From the NCBI RefSeq assembly GCF_049985285.1, contig NZ_JBNIEU010000002.1, positions 1-64,000 of the forward strand: a stretch of 64,000 nt of DNA. Reading direction: 5' to 3'. Source of the stretch: Aestuariirhabdus sp049985285 (GTDB taxonomy: Bacteria; Pseudomonadota; Gammaproteobacteria; Pseudomonadales; Aestuariirhabdaceae). The notes beneath the pieces were generated by a model. The model saw nothing but the letters and a program-made list of their open reading frames with translations. It searched no databases and was not told the DNA's origin. The translations under genes and the position numbers were made by a program. This document shows, in pieces, positions 35,497-44,089 of this stretch (its first letter is position 1; every line of letters begins with the position of its first letter).

Positions 35497-36065
35497 TGCG
35501 TTGCCGAAGTGGCCTGTTCTTGCTGTAGCTCGCGCTCGGTCGCGGCTTCGTGGGCTTCGGCCAGCTGGGTAGAGCTGATCGCTTGCAGGCGCAGCATCAC
35601 TTTCCGTACCAGATCCCACTCAAGTTCGCGGTCGAGCAGTTGGCGCTCGGAGATCGAGGCGGTGGTATTGTTCTGGTCTGCCTGATAGGTGCTTTGTGCG
35701 CTCTGCTGGTCGGGGCCCAGCAGGGTGGTGCCGTTGCGATTTTGCAGGCTAAAGCGGATCTGGCTGGTGACCTCGTACTGGGCACTTTCACCCGTGCCGG
35801 TAAAGGTAACGGCGCGCTGGCTGCTGCTGTGGTCCAGAATCGCCAGCGTGTTTACTGCATTGGCGCTGATCTCTACGCCATTATTGGCCAGGCTCTGGCG
35901 CAGGGTGCGTGACAGGTTACTGCCGCTTTGGACGCCGGTTACATTGAGGGTTCTAAGCTCGCTGGCAAGGTCTACCTCTCCCCGTAATTGAAAGCCGCAG
36001 CCGGCGATCAACAGTAAACCGAGAGCCATCAATGGCAGCCGTGATCCGTGACGAGATAAAACCAT
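35493..36065 (-). CDS. lptE: LPS-assembly lipoprotein LptE
   Basis: A 190-residue outer-membrane lipoprotein that plugs LptD during lipopolysaccharide insertion. The lipobox is LLLIAGCGFQLRG. The body has the usual low conservation, with VTSQIRFSLQN and the C-terminal DLVRKVMLRLQAI typical of RlpB/LptE, and a long polar tail rich in Q and E. It lies between leuS (3 bases) and holA (4-base overlap), as in E. coli and Pseudomonas. Confidence 0.94.
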   Translation of the reverse strand: MVLSRHGSRLPLMALGLLLIAGCGFQLRGEVDLASELRTLNVTGVQSGSNLSRTLRQSLANNGVEISANAVNTLAILDHSSSQRAVTFTGTGESAQYEVTSQIRFSLQNRNGTTLLGPDQQSAQSTYQADQNNTTASISERQLLDRELEWDLVRKVMLRLQAISSTQLAEAHEAATERELQQEQATSATQ

Positions 36066-36068
36066 GAG

Positions 36069-38531
36069 TTAACCTACAACGATATTGATCAGTTTGTTGG
36101 GGACCACAATGACTTTACGCACCGTTTTGTCGGCGGTAAAGCGCTGCACGTTTTCGTCGGCCAAAGCCTGCGCTTCTATGCTCGCCTTGTCGAGACCGGC
36201 ATCGACCTCAAGGCGTGCTCGTAGCTTGCCATTCACCTGAACCACGTATTCCAGCCGGGTGCGGGTCAGGGCGGAGGCATCGGCCTTCGGCCAGGGGGCC
36301 TGAATGACCGCCAGTTCGTGACCGAGAAGCTGCCATAGTTTGTGGCTGATGTGGGGAACAATGGGCGCCAGTAGCAGCGTGCTTGCTTCCAGGGCTTCGC
36401 GCACCACGGCACGGGCTTGTGGGTTGTCAGCGGGCAGACGTGCCACTTCGTTGCTCAGTTCCATGACCGCGGCGATGGCAGTGTTGAACGTCTGGCGACG
36501 GGCGTAGTCGTCGGTAACCTTGCTGATGGTTTCGTGTGTTTTGCGGCGCAAATCACGCTGGGCTTCGTTGAGGAGGTCTGGGTTGAGCTCGCCAACTTCG
36601 CCACTGTGCAGGTGCTCCTGAGTCAGTTTCCACAAGCGCTTGAGAAATTTGAAACCGCCTTCAACACCGCTGTCGGACCACTCCAGTGACTGGGTAGGTG
36701 GCGCGGCGAACATGGTAAACAGGCGCACGGTGTCGGCACCGTAACGGCTGATCAGCTGCTGGGGGTCGACGGTGTTGCCCTTGGATTTGGACATCTTGCT
36801 GCCATCTTTAAGCACCATGCCCTGGCATAATAAGCGCTTGAACGGCTCGTTGCTGTCCACCAAGCCGGTGTCACGCAGCAGCTTGTGGAAAAAACGTGCG
36901 TACAGCAGGTGCAAGATTGCGTGTTCGATACCGCCGATATACTGGTCCACAGGCAGCCAGTAGTTGGCGGCCTGGGGAGAGAGCATCTGCTGGTCGCTGT
37001 GGGGGCTGGTAAAGCGGGCAAAATACCAGGAGGACTCCATAAAAGTGTCGAAGGTGTCGGTTTCGCGGCTCGCCGGCTGACCGTTGTGCTCACACTTCGC
37101 CCACTCCGGATCGCTCTTGATGGGGGACTGTACGCCATCCATCTCCACATCTTCGGGCAGGACGACCGGGAGCTCCTCGAGGGGCACCGGGATCTCTTCA
37201 CCATTCTGGTACTTCATCGGGATCGGCGATCCCCAATAACGCTGGCGGGAGACACCCCAATCGCGCAGGCGGTAGTTGACGGTTACTTTGCCCCTACCCA
37301 GACTTTTTAGCTTATTGGCGATGGCGCTGAAGGCTTCGGCGAAGCCCAGGCCGTCGAACTCGCCGGAGTTGACCAGCACCCCCTTGTCAACGAAGGCGGC
37401 CAGGCTGATGTCGCAGTCGATGTTGTCACTGGCGGGAGTGATGACCTGCTCGATAGGCAGTTGGTATTTGGTGGCAAACTCCCAGTCCCGTTGGTCGTGG
37501 CCCGGCACTGCCATAACGGCGCCGCTGCCGTAATCCATCAGGACGAAGTTGGCGACCCAGATCGGAATTTCGCGTCCGCTCAATGGGTGAACCGCTTTGA
37601 GGCCGGTATCTACGCCACGTTTTTCCATGGTGGCCATATCGGCTTCGGCGACCGAGCTGTTTTTGCATTCTTTGATAAACTCCGCCAGCTGCGGATTGTT
37701 CGCGGCAGCGGCGTGGGCAATGGGGTGTTCAGCAGCCAGAGCGACATAGGTCACGCCCATCAGAGTGTCGGGGCGAGTCGTATAGATGGTGAAGTCGCTG
37801 ACCGCGCCGGTGACCGGTTGCGCGATGTCGAAGTTCATCTCGACCCCTTCGGAGCGCCCGATCCAGTTACGCTGCATCGCCTTGACCTGGTCGGGCCAGT
37901 CTTCCAGCTCATCGAGATCTTTCAGGAGCTCTTCGGCATAGGCGGTAATGCGCACGAACCACTGGGGGATCTCCTTGCGCTCGACCGGGGTGTCGCAGCG
38001 CCAGCAGCAGCCCTCGATAACCTGCTCGTTGGCCAGCACGGTGGCGTCGTTGGGACACCAGTTGACCGCAGAGGTTTTTTTATAAACCAGCCCCTTTTCA
38101 TACAGCTGGGTGAAGAACCACTGTTCCCACTTATAGTATTCGGGGCGGCAGGTCGCGATCTCGCGGCTCCAGTCGTAACCGAACCCGAGCAGTTTGAGCT
38201 GGCCCTTCATGTAATCGATGTTTTCATAGGTCCAGGGCGCCGGTGCGGTGTTGTTTTTGATCGCCGCGTTTTCTGCCGGCAGACCAAAGGCGTCCCACCC
38301 CATGGGCTGTAGAACATTTTTTCCCTGCATCCGATGGAAGCGGGAGATTACGTCGCCAATGGTGTAGTTGCGCACATGCCCCATGTGCAAGCGACCACTC
38401 GGATAGGGGAACATGGAGAGGCAGTAATACTTCTCCTTGTTGCTGTCCTCGGTAACTTCGAAGGCCTTGGTCGACTCCCAATACTGTTGGGCTTCGGCTT
38501 CAATTTCATGGGGCTGATACTGTTGTTCCAT
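36069..38531 (-). CDS. leuS: Leucyl-tRNA synthetase lacking the leucine-specific insert
   Basis: An 820-residue class I synthetase. The HIGH site is PYPSGRLHMGHVRNY, the CP1 editing domain has TIYTTRPDTLMGVTY and MDYGSGAVMAVPGHDQRD, and the KMSKS site is DGSKMSKSKGNT. E. coli LeuRS (860 residues) carries a leucine-specific insert of about 40 residues just before KMSKS; here CQGMVLKDG runs straight into it, so the insert is absent and the length difference is explained. Catalytic and editing residues are intact. It heads a leuS-lptE-holA operon. Confidence 0.97.
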   Translation of the reverse strand: MEQQYQPHEIEAEAQQYWESTKAFEVTEDSNKEKYYCLSMFPYPSGRLHMGHVRNYTIGDVISRFHRMQGKNVLQPMGWDAFGLPAENAAIKNNTAPAPWTYENIDYMKGQLKLLGFGYDWSREIATCRPEYYKWEQWFFTQLYEKGLVYKKTSAVNWCPNDATVLANEQVIEGCCWRCDTPVERKEIPQWFVRITAYAEELLKDLDELEDWPDQVKAMQRNWIGRSEGVEMNFDIAQPVTGAVSDFTIYTTRPDTLMGVTYVALAAEHPIAHAAAANNPQLAEFIKECKNSSVAEADMATMEKRGVDTGLKAVHPLSGREIPIWVANFVLMDYGSGAVMAVPGHDQRDWEFATKYQLPIEQVITPASDNIDCDISLAAFVDKGVLVNSGEFDGLGFAEAFSAIANKLKSLGRGKVTVNYRLRDWGVSRQRYWGSPIPMKYQNGEEIPVPLEELPVVLPEDVEMDGVQSPIKSDPEWAKCEHNGQPASRETDTFDTFMESSWYFARFTSPHSDQQMLSPQAANYWLPVDQYIGGIEHAILHLLYARFFHKLLRDTGLVDSNEPFKRLLCQGMVLKDGSKMSKSKGNTVDPQQLISRYGADTVRLFTMFAAPPTQSLEWSDSGVEGGFKFLKRLWKLTQEHLHSGEVGELNPDLLNEAQRDLRRKTHETISKVTDDYARRQTFNTAIAAVMELSNEVARLPADNPQARAVVREALEASTLLLAPIVPHISHKLWQLLGHELAVIQAPWPKADASALTRTRLEYVVQVNGKLRARLEVDAGLDKASIEAQALADENVQRFTADKTVRKVIVVPNKLINIVVG

Positions 38532-38781
38532 CGTTCTCGCGCTTGGAAGTGATAAAAAGGGATGCTGGGAATAATGATAAAATCTAAACAGCGAAGGATA
38601 CAGCAGCGTGGTTTTGACGGGTAGTGTTTATCCATGGTCTACCCTTAATTTAAAGCCTGATCTCAGTAGGTGTCCGCTGTTTCTAGCCGGTATTACCTCC
38701 CCGCCCCAATATCTCCCGGTAAACGGCGCCAAAGTTGTGACTACTGTGTATCGACCGGCTCCTGACGCTGAGGTTTGTCAT

Positions 38782-39267
38782 ATGCGGAAAACTCCGGATA
38801 ACAGCATTGCCCCTCCCGAGGCCGATAGTTGTGCACGCTTGTTGGAACGGTTACAAAAGGCCATTGCTGATTTTGAGGCCGGTGGGGTCCGCTCGCTGCC
38901 GGTGGTGGGCGGGCATGGAAAGGCCATCGAGGTTGAATTGCGTGATATCAGTGGTGAGGAGTGGTGCCTGTTAGCGGCCTGCATGAACCGCGATGCCGAC
39001 TGGTTGCACCAGTGCCTCAGAGGGAGTGACCTGTCGCTGGTGGAGCTGACTAACGCTATGGGGCAGCAAGTGGCAGCCGAGCCCAGGGCTTCGGTTTCGC
39101 GTTTGCGTCACTATCGCGCCGACAGTTATGCCGAGGCTGGAGACTACCACTGCGTTCGGTGCCACCAGCCCCAGGTGTTGGTGCAGGCAGGAGATCTATC
39201 GACATGCTGCGGTTGTGGTGATAGCGTTTTCTACTGCGTCAGCCTCCTGCCTCAGTCGACTACCTGA
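38782..39267 (+). CDS. ybeL: Zinc-ribbon protein of the YbeL family (DUF1451)
   Basis: A 161-residue protein with an N-terminal helical part (CARLLERLQKAIADFE) and a C-terminal zinc ribbon (YHCVRCHQ then STCCGCGDSVFY). Size and the place beside leuS match YbeL of E. coli, whose function is unknown. I chose the ATG at 38782 because TGAGG lies eight bases upstream and the family N-terminus begins there; the frame stays open to 38608. The 250 bases between leuS and this gene hold both divergent promoters, with no clear hairpin. Confidence 0.85.
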   Translation: MRKTPDNSIAPPEADSCARLLERLQKAIADFEAGGVRSLPVVGGHGKAIEVELRDISGEEWCLLAACMNRDADWLHQCLRGSDLSLVELTNAMGQQVAAEPRASVSRLRHYRADSYAEAGDYHCVRCHQPQVLVQAGDLSTCCGCGDSVFYCVSLLPQSTT

Positions 39268-39336
39268 GCTGGAGTGGCGCGCCATACTTAGCCGCAGCGG
39301 TCCCCGTGGTGGCGACGACAGGGATGATATCGCCTC

Positions 39337-40116
39337 TTGATTGGTTGGATACTGCTTAAAAGTATATTGCTGCCCCCTGGAAACCAGCTCGTTACCGCCT
39401 GCGCTGGACTGTTGTTGCAGCGTCGTTGGCCCTGGCTGGGAGGTGGACTGTTGGCATTCTCCCTGCTCAGCCTTTATCTGCTCAGCACCTCTTTTGTCGC
39501 GACCGAATTGGCGCTTGGTCTGGAGGGGCGGTCGACGCCGGTTTCGATGGCGGCGCTGAAACACGCCCAGCTTCTGGTGGTGCCGGGAGCCGGGCGCCGA
39601 CCGCCTGCGGTTGAGTACGATAATCGCGAGCGACCCTCCGCGTTGGCCACCGAGCGTTTGCTCTATGCCGCATATCTATCCCGCCGCAGCGGTCTCGAAC
39701 TGGCGCTCAGCGGAGGCCGGGTGGTGGTGGGGGAGCGCGAGAGTGAGGCGGCGCTGATGGCGCGGCAGCTGCAGCAGGAGTTGGCGTTGCCGGTTCGCTG
39801 GCAAGAGGGGGCTAGCCGTACCACCCGGGAAAATGCCCACAATACGCGCGCCCTGCTTCCGCAGTCGATCCAGCGCATCGCGCTGGTGACCCACGCGATG
39901 CATATGCCGCGGGCGCGTTATGCGTTTGAGCAGGCCGGGTTCGAGGTGATTGCGGCGCCGTTAGGATACCATCCGCGCAATCAAGCGCTGTCCCCGGTTT
40001 TACAGTGGTTGCCCACGGCCCGGGGGCTGTTGCTTAGTCGCGACGTCCTGCACGAATGGCTGGGGGAGATATGGTATCGCTTGCAGGACCGCCTGTTCGG
40101 TGACTACCCAGCATAG
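39337..40116 (+). CDS. YdcF/SanA/ElyC-like DUF218 membrane protein
   Basis: A 259-residue DUF218 protein. Two hydrophobic helices (WILLKSILLPPGNQLV and LGGGLLAFSLLSLYLLS) precede a soluble domain with LLVVPGAGRRPPAVEY, LALSGGR, SRTTRENAHNT and IALVTHAMHMPRA, as in ElyC, which acts in envelope polysaccharide or undecaprenyl phosphate metabolism. The start is a TTG at 39337, the only sensible start after an in-frame stop at 39325; the ribosome site is weak. The last 83 bases overlap lnt on the other strand. Confidence 0.85.
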   Translation: MIGWILLKSILLPPGNQLVTACAGLLLQRRWPWLGGGLLAFSLLSLYLLSTSFVATELALGLEGRSTPVSMAALKHAQLLVVPGAGRRPPAVEYDNRERPSALATERLLYAAYLSRRSGLELALSGGRVVVGERESEAALMARQLQQELALPVRWQEGASRTTRENAHNTRALLPQSIQRIALVTHAMHMPRARYAFEQAGFEVIAAPLGYHPRNQALSPVLQWLPTARGLLLSRDVLHEWLGEIWYRLQDRLFGDYPA

Positions 40117-41611
40117 CCGCCAATAGCGCGAAGCCGAGAAAAACGATAAGCGGCCAGGAGCCATTTGAGCCGAAAGGGGTAATACCCCTCATGGGCGTGA
40201 CGTTGCCTCGGAGCACGCCCGCTTCAAACTGGGGGAGTTGCGCGATCAGCTGGCCCTTGGGGTCAATGATTGCGGTGATGCCGTCGTTGGTCGCGCGGAT
40301 CAGGTAGCGGCCGTTTTCCAGGGCTCGCATACGTGCCATCTGCAGGTGCTGGTGGGGGCCGATGGAGGCACCAAACCAGGTATCGTTGCTGATGGTCAGT
40401 AGCAGGTCTGCCTCCCTCCCCATGCGTGCAACCAGATCCGGGTAGACGATTTCGTAGCAGATCAGCGGTGCCAGTTGGTGGGGGCCTGCGCGCAGCAGCG
40501 GCTGGTCCCCAGGGCCGCGGGCGAAATCGGACATAGGCAGGTCGAAAAATGCGATGAGCCCCCGCAGCAATGACTGCAGTGGCACGTACTCACCAAAGGG
40601 GACCAGTTGCTGCTTGCGGTAGTTGCCGCTGCCCTGTCCGATACTGGTGATGCCATTATAGAAAACTCGCTGGCCAGAAACGTCGGGTTGGTAAATGGGG
40701 ATGCCGCTCACCAGGCTGGTCTGGGTATCCCGGGCGCGCTGTCCCAGCTGTTCCAGGTACGGGAGCATGCGGTGCTGGAGGGCCGCGATCGCATTTTCGG
40801 GCCAAACGATGATATCTGCATCCCAGTGAGGCCCAGTCAGGCGTTCCAGGTGCTGCAGGGACTGTTGTAAAAAACCCTCCTCCCATTTCATCTTCTGTGG
40901 GATCGCCGGTTGTACCAGCGCCACGTTCAGGGATTGGGAGGCACGTTGGGTCCAGGCCTGATTGGCCAAAGGGTAACTGGCCAGCAGGACGCACAGCCAG
41001 ACGCCGGTACCCAGCAGCAGAGAGTTCCGTGGGCGCCTGCTTCGCACCCATTCACCTAGCAAGGCTCCGCTCCCGGCCACAAACAGGCTGAGGCCGAAGA
41101 CGCCGGTGACCGGGGCCCAACTGCTGAGCGGGGTGTCGATCAGGCTGTAGCCCCAGATCAGCCAGGGGAAGCCGGTAAAGAGCCAGCTACGACTCCATTC
41201 GAACAGTACCCACAGCACAGCAAAGCTGACCAGTGCCAGGGGGGTGCTGCCCGAACAGCGCTGTCGCAGCTGGGCGTAGCACCAGGCGAACGGGGCCACA
41301 AACAGCAGCGCCATGCCGATGCAGAACAGCAGCGTCAGCAGACCGGCCAGAGGCACCGAGGCGGCGCCAAACTGGTGTATGCTGACGTAGATCCAGGAGG
41401 TGCCGGCGCCGAACAGGCCGAGGCCATAGGCCGCTCCTCGCCAGAGAGCCTGGCGCGGGGACAGGGGGTGGAGCAACAGGTAAAGCAGGGCACTGGACAG
41501 CAGTGGCAGGGGCCACCAGTCGAAGGGACTGAAGCCTCCGACGCCCAGTGCGCCCGCCATTATGGCGAGCAGCTGGGCGGACCAGCCTTTTTGCCATGAA
41601 GGCTGCGGCAT
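40034..41611 (-). CDS. lnt: Apolipoprotein N-acyltransferase
   Basis: A 525-residue inner-membrane enzyme that adds the third acyl chain to lipoproteins. About eight hydrophobic helices flank a nitrilase-like domain with the catalytic triad: glutamate in VWPENAIAAL, lysine in KQQLVPFGEY and cysteine in LICYEIVYPD. It follows corC with a TAATG one-base overlap. The C-terminal tail beyond the last helix (after LAAMLGS) is polar and overlaps the DUF218 gene by 83 bases. Confidence 0.96.
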   Translation of the reverse strand: MPQPSWQKGWSAQLLAIMAGALGVGGFSPFDWWPLPLLSSALLYLLLHPLSPRQALWRGAAYGLGLFGAGTSWIYVSIHQFGAASVPLAGLLTLLFCIGMALLFVAPFAWCYAQLRQRCSGSTPLALVSFAVLWVLFEWSRSWLFTGFPWLIWGYSLIDTPLSSWAPVTGVFGLSLFVAGSGALLGEWVRSRRPRNSLLLGTGVWLCVLLASYPLANQAWTQRASQSLNVALVQPAIPQKMKWEEGFLQQSLQHLERLTGPHWDADIIVWPENAIAALQHRMLPYLEQLGQRARDTQTSLVSGIPIYQPDVSGQRVFYNGITSIGQGSGNYRKQQLVPFGEYVPLQSLLRGLIAFFDLPMSDFARGPGDQPLLRAGPHQLAPLICYEIVYPDLVARMGREADLLLTISNDTWFGASIGPHQHLQMARMRALENGRYLIRATNDGITAIIDPKGQLIAQLPQFEAGVLRGNVTPMRGITPFGSNGSWPLIVFLGFALLAAMLGSHRTGGPASDTISPPAIRAGRRD

Positions 41612-42453
41612 TAGTCAGCGCTTACTTTTAGCAGGCGGATGCGGCGGTTGTCGGCGTTCAGGATGCGAAAGCTAAAGCCCTGCAGGGAGAGTTGCTCGTT
41701 GCGCTTGGGAAGGTGGCCGAAGCCCTGCATCACGATACCGCCAATGGTATCGAACTCGCGCTCGCTAAAATCGCTGCCGAAGTGCTCGTTAAAATCCTCG
41801 ATGGGGGTGAGGGCTTTGACGATAAATTCGTTTTCTCCGACCTGCTTGATAAAGCTATCATCGTCAACGTCGTGTTCATCCTCGATGTCGCCGACAATCT
41901 GCTCGAGTACATCCTCAATCGTGACCAGACCGGCAACGCCGCCGTACTCATCGATCACCACCGCCATATGATTACGGGTCGCCCGGAACTCCTTGAGCAG
42001 AACATTCAAGCGCTTGCTCTCGGGGACGAAGGTGGCCGGGCGCAGGATATCCTTGATATCAAATTTGCCAGGATTATCGTTCAGAATCAGGGTGAGAAGG
42101 TCCTTGGCGAGCAGAATTCCGCGCACGTCATCCATGGAGTCGCCGACAACGGGGAAGCGGGAGTGAGCTGACTCGATGATGCTGGGCAGGAACTCTTTGG
42201 GTTGCTGGGCGGCCTTGATGCAGACCATTTGTGAGCGCGGGATCATGATCTCGCGCACCTGCATATCTGCAACAGAGAGGGCGCCTTCGATGATGCTGAG
42301 CACTTCGGCATCTACAATTTCGTTGGTTTCCGCTTCGCGTAGCTGTTCCAGCAGCTCGCCGCGGTTTCTGGGGTCGCCGGAGAAAGCCATTGCTAGCCGC
42401 TCCAGCCAGCTTCGGTGGCCAGGACTATTGTTGCTGGATCTATCTTCGTTCAT
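41611..42453 (-). CDS. corC: Magnesium/cobalt efflux protein CorC (HlyC/CorC family)
   Basis: A 280-residue cytoplasmic CBS-pair protein. The two CBS domains (about 60-190) include REIMIPRSQMVCIKAAQ, FPVVGDSMDDVRGILLAKDL and VVIDEYGGVAGLVTIEDVLEQIVGDI; a CorC-HlyC transporter-associated domain closes the C-terminus (DTIGGIVMQGFGHLPKR). It is linked to Mg/Co export and, through its place next to lnt, to envelope metabolism. The stop TAA shares one base with the lnt start. Confidence 0.95.
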   Translation of the reverse strand: MNEDRSSNNSPGHRSWLERLAMAFSGDPRNRGELLEQLREAETNEIVDAEVLSIIEGALSVADMQVREIMIPRSQMVCIKAAQQPKEFLPSIIESAHSRFPVVGDSMDDVRGILLAKDLLTLILNDNPGKFDIKDILRPATFVPESKRLNVLLKEFRATRNHMAVVIDEYGGVAGLVTIEDVLEQIVGDIEDEHDVDDDSFIKQVGENEFIVKALTPIEDFNEHFGSDFSEREFDTIGGIVMQGFGHLPKRNEQLSLQGFSFRILNADNRRIRLLKVSAD

Positions 42454-42489
42454 CGGGGTCTCGTTGTTCTGGTTTGCTGTGCTAAGGGG

Positions 42490-42978
42490 TTATTGCGCCG
42501 GAGGCGTTTCCGCCGAGGATCCAGTGCCGCTTGACTGGTAGGGGTTGTTGTACCCCAGCCCCACAAGTATCTCGGTCTCCAGCGTTTCCATCTCCAGGGC
42601 ATCATCGTCATCGATATGGTCGAAGCCCAGCAGGTGCAGTGTGCCATGGATGATCATATGTGCCCAGTGAGCCTCCAGTGCTTTGTGTTGTTCGGCGGCC
42701 TCGCGCTCTACCACCGGTGCGCAGATCACCAGGTCCCCCAACAGGGGGAGTTGAAGCTCTTGCGGAAGCTCGGCCGGGAAAGAGAGCACGTTGGTGGGGC
42801 CCTGCTTACCGCGGTATTGCAGATTGAGTGCTGCGCTTTCCGCTTGGTCGACAATACGAACGCTGAGCTCGCTCTGGGTTCGACGTCCCGCCAGTGCCGC
42901 TGCGGCCCAGCACTCCAGGGATTGCTGGTTCGGGGTGGCGGTTTCGCAGGCTACCTGAAGGTCGAGTTCGAGGCTCAT
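42490..42978 (-). CDS. ybeY: Endoribonuclease YbeY, rRNA maturation factor
   Basis: A 162-residue metal-dependent RNase for 16S rRNA 3' processing and ribosome quality control. The zinc site is HGTLHLLGFDH, preceded by TNVLSFPAE and LGDLVICAPVV, all family signatures. It overlaps ybeZ by four bases, so PhoH-like ATPase and YbeY are coupled. The C-terminal tail after YNNPYQ is a poorly conserved extension of about 20 residues. Confidence 0.96.
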   Translation of the reverse strand: MSLELDLQVACETATPNQQSLECWAAAALAGRRTQSELSVRIVDQAESAALNLQYRGKQGPTNVLSFPAELPQELQLPLLGDLVICAPVVEREAAEQHKALEAHWAHMIIHGTLHLLGFDHIDDDDALEMETLETEILVGLGYNNPYQSSGTGSSAETPPAQ

Positions 42979-43988
42979 GAATGTGAACGTCCCCCATCTG
43001 AGGGCTGCTTGGTATCGTAGACGTCATAGGCTTCGACGATGCGCTGTACCAAGGGGTGGCGTACCACATCCCGTGAACTGAAGTGGGTAAAACCGATGCC
43101 GGGAACCTCTTTTAATACCTGGGTCGCTTGTACCAGCCCCGAGCGGGTACCTCGGGGCAGATCAACCTGGGTTATATCGCCGGTGATGACCGCCGAGGAA
43201 CCAAAACCGATGCGGGTGAGGAACATCTTCATCTGCTCGGCCGTGGTGTTTTGGCTTTCGTCGAGGATGATAAAGGCGTTGTTGAGGGTGCGCCCACGCA
43301 TATAGGCCAGAGGGGCCAGTTCGATGATATTTTTCTCGATCAGTTTTTCAACCCGCTCGAAGCCGAGCATCTCATAGAGTGCGTCGTAAAGGGGGCGCAG
43401 GTATGGGTCGATCTTCTGGCTCAGGTCGCCGGGCAGGAAACCGAGTTTTTCACCCGCTTCAACTGCCGGGCGCACCAGCAGGATGCGTCGTACCTCCTCC
43501 CGTTCCAGAGCTTGCACTGCACAGGCTACGGCTAGGTAGGTCTTGCCGGTACCCGCCGGGCCGATGCCGAAGTTAATATCGTGTTGCGCGATGCTGCGCA
43601 CATAGCCCTGCTGGTTGGCTCCGCGGGGCTTGATCAGGCCGCGTTTGGTCTGGATGCTGGTCGGCGTCAGGCCTGGGTCACCGTTGCCGCCGAGTTCGCT
43701 GCTGACCAGGTCGAGACCGGACTCTTGCAAAAACAGGTGTACCAGATCGGGGGTGAGATCGGTACCGTTGCCCGTTTCCCGGTAAAGCTGCTTGATGACC
43801 TGCTCGGCGGCCTGGCTGTTATCGTTCTCACCGACCAGCTCAAACAGATTACCGCGGCTGCGAATGCGTACGTTCATGCGCTGTTCGATCTGCTTCAGAT
43901 GCTCGTTAAACTGCCCGCAAAGGTTGGCAAAACGCTGCGTGTCGTGGGGGGCAAGGCTGAATTGATGGTGATTTTGGTGTGCGTTCAA
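42975..43988 (-). CDS. ybeZ: PhoH family ATPase (YbeZ/PhoL)
   Basis: A 337-residue P-loop ATPase. Walker A is GIGPAGTGKTYLAV, the Walker B region is AFIILDESQNTT and VITGDITQVDLPRG follows, with an N-terminal KH-like region. The family couples nucleotide hydrolysis to RNA handling and works with YbeY, whose gene overlaps it. It lies about 100 bases after miaB, with a hairpin between. Confidence 0.95.
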   Translation of the reverse strand: MNAHQNHHQFSLAPHDTQRFANLCGQFNEHLKQIEQRMNVRIRSRGNLFELVGENDNSQAAEQVIKQLYRETGNGTDLTPDLVHLFLQESGLDLVSSELGGNGDPGLTPTSIQTKRGLIKPRGANQQGYVRSIAQHDINFGIGPAGTGKTYLAVACAVQALEREEVRRILLVRPAVEAGEKLGFLPGDLSQKIDPYLRPLYDALYEMLGFERVEKLIEKNIIELAPLAYMRGRTLNNAFIILDESQNTTAEQMKMFLTRIGFGSSAVITGDITQVDLPRGTRSGLVQATQVLKEVPGIGFTHFSSRDVVRHPLVQRIVEAYDVYDTKQPSDGGRSHS

Positions 43989-44022
43989 AGTGTTTTTAAG
44001 CCGTAATTGGCGGCGTTCCCGA

Positions 44023-44052
44023 CTGCCTCCAAGGATATACCCGTGGAGGCAG
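44023..44052 (-). promoter_or_regulatory. Hairpin between miaB and ybeZ
   Basis: A perfect 9-bp stem (CTGCCTCCA / TGGAGGCAG) with a 12-base loop lies between miaB and ybeZ. No T run follows on the minus strand. It could be an attenuating or processing structure within the miaB-ybeZ-ybeY-corC-lnt transcript. Confidence 0.45.
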
Positions 44053-44089
44053 AAAGCAAGATGGCCGGGGCAGAGTGCCCGTGAGTGAG

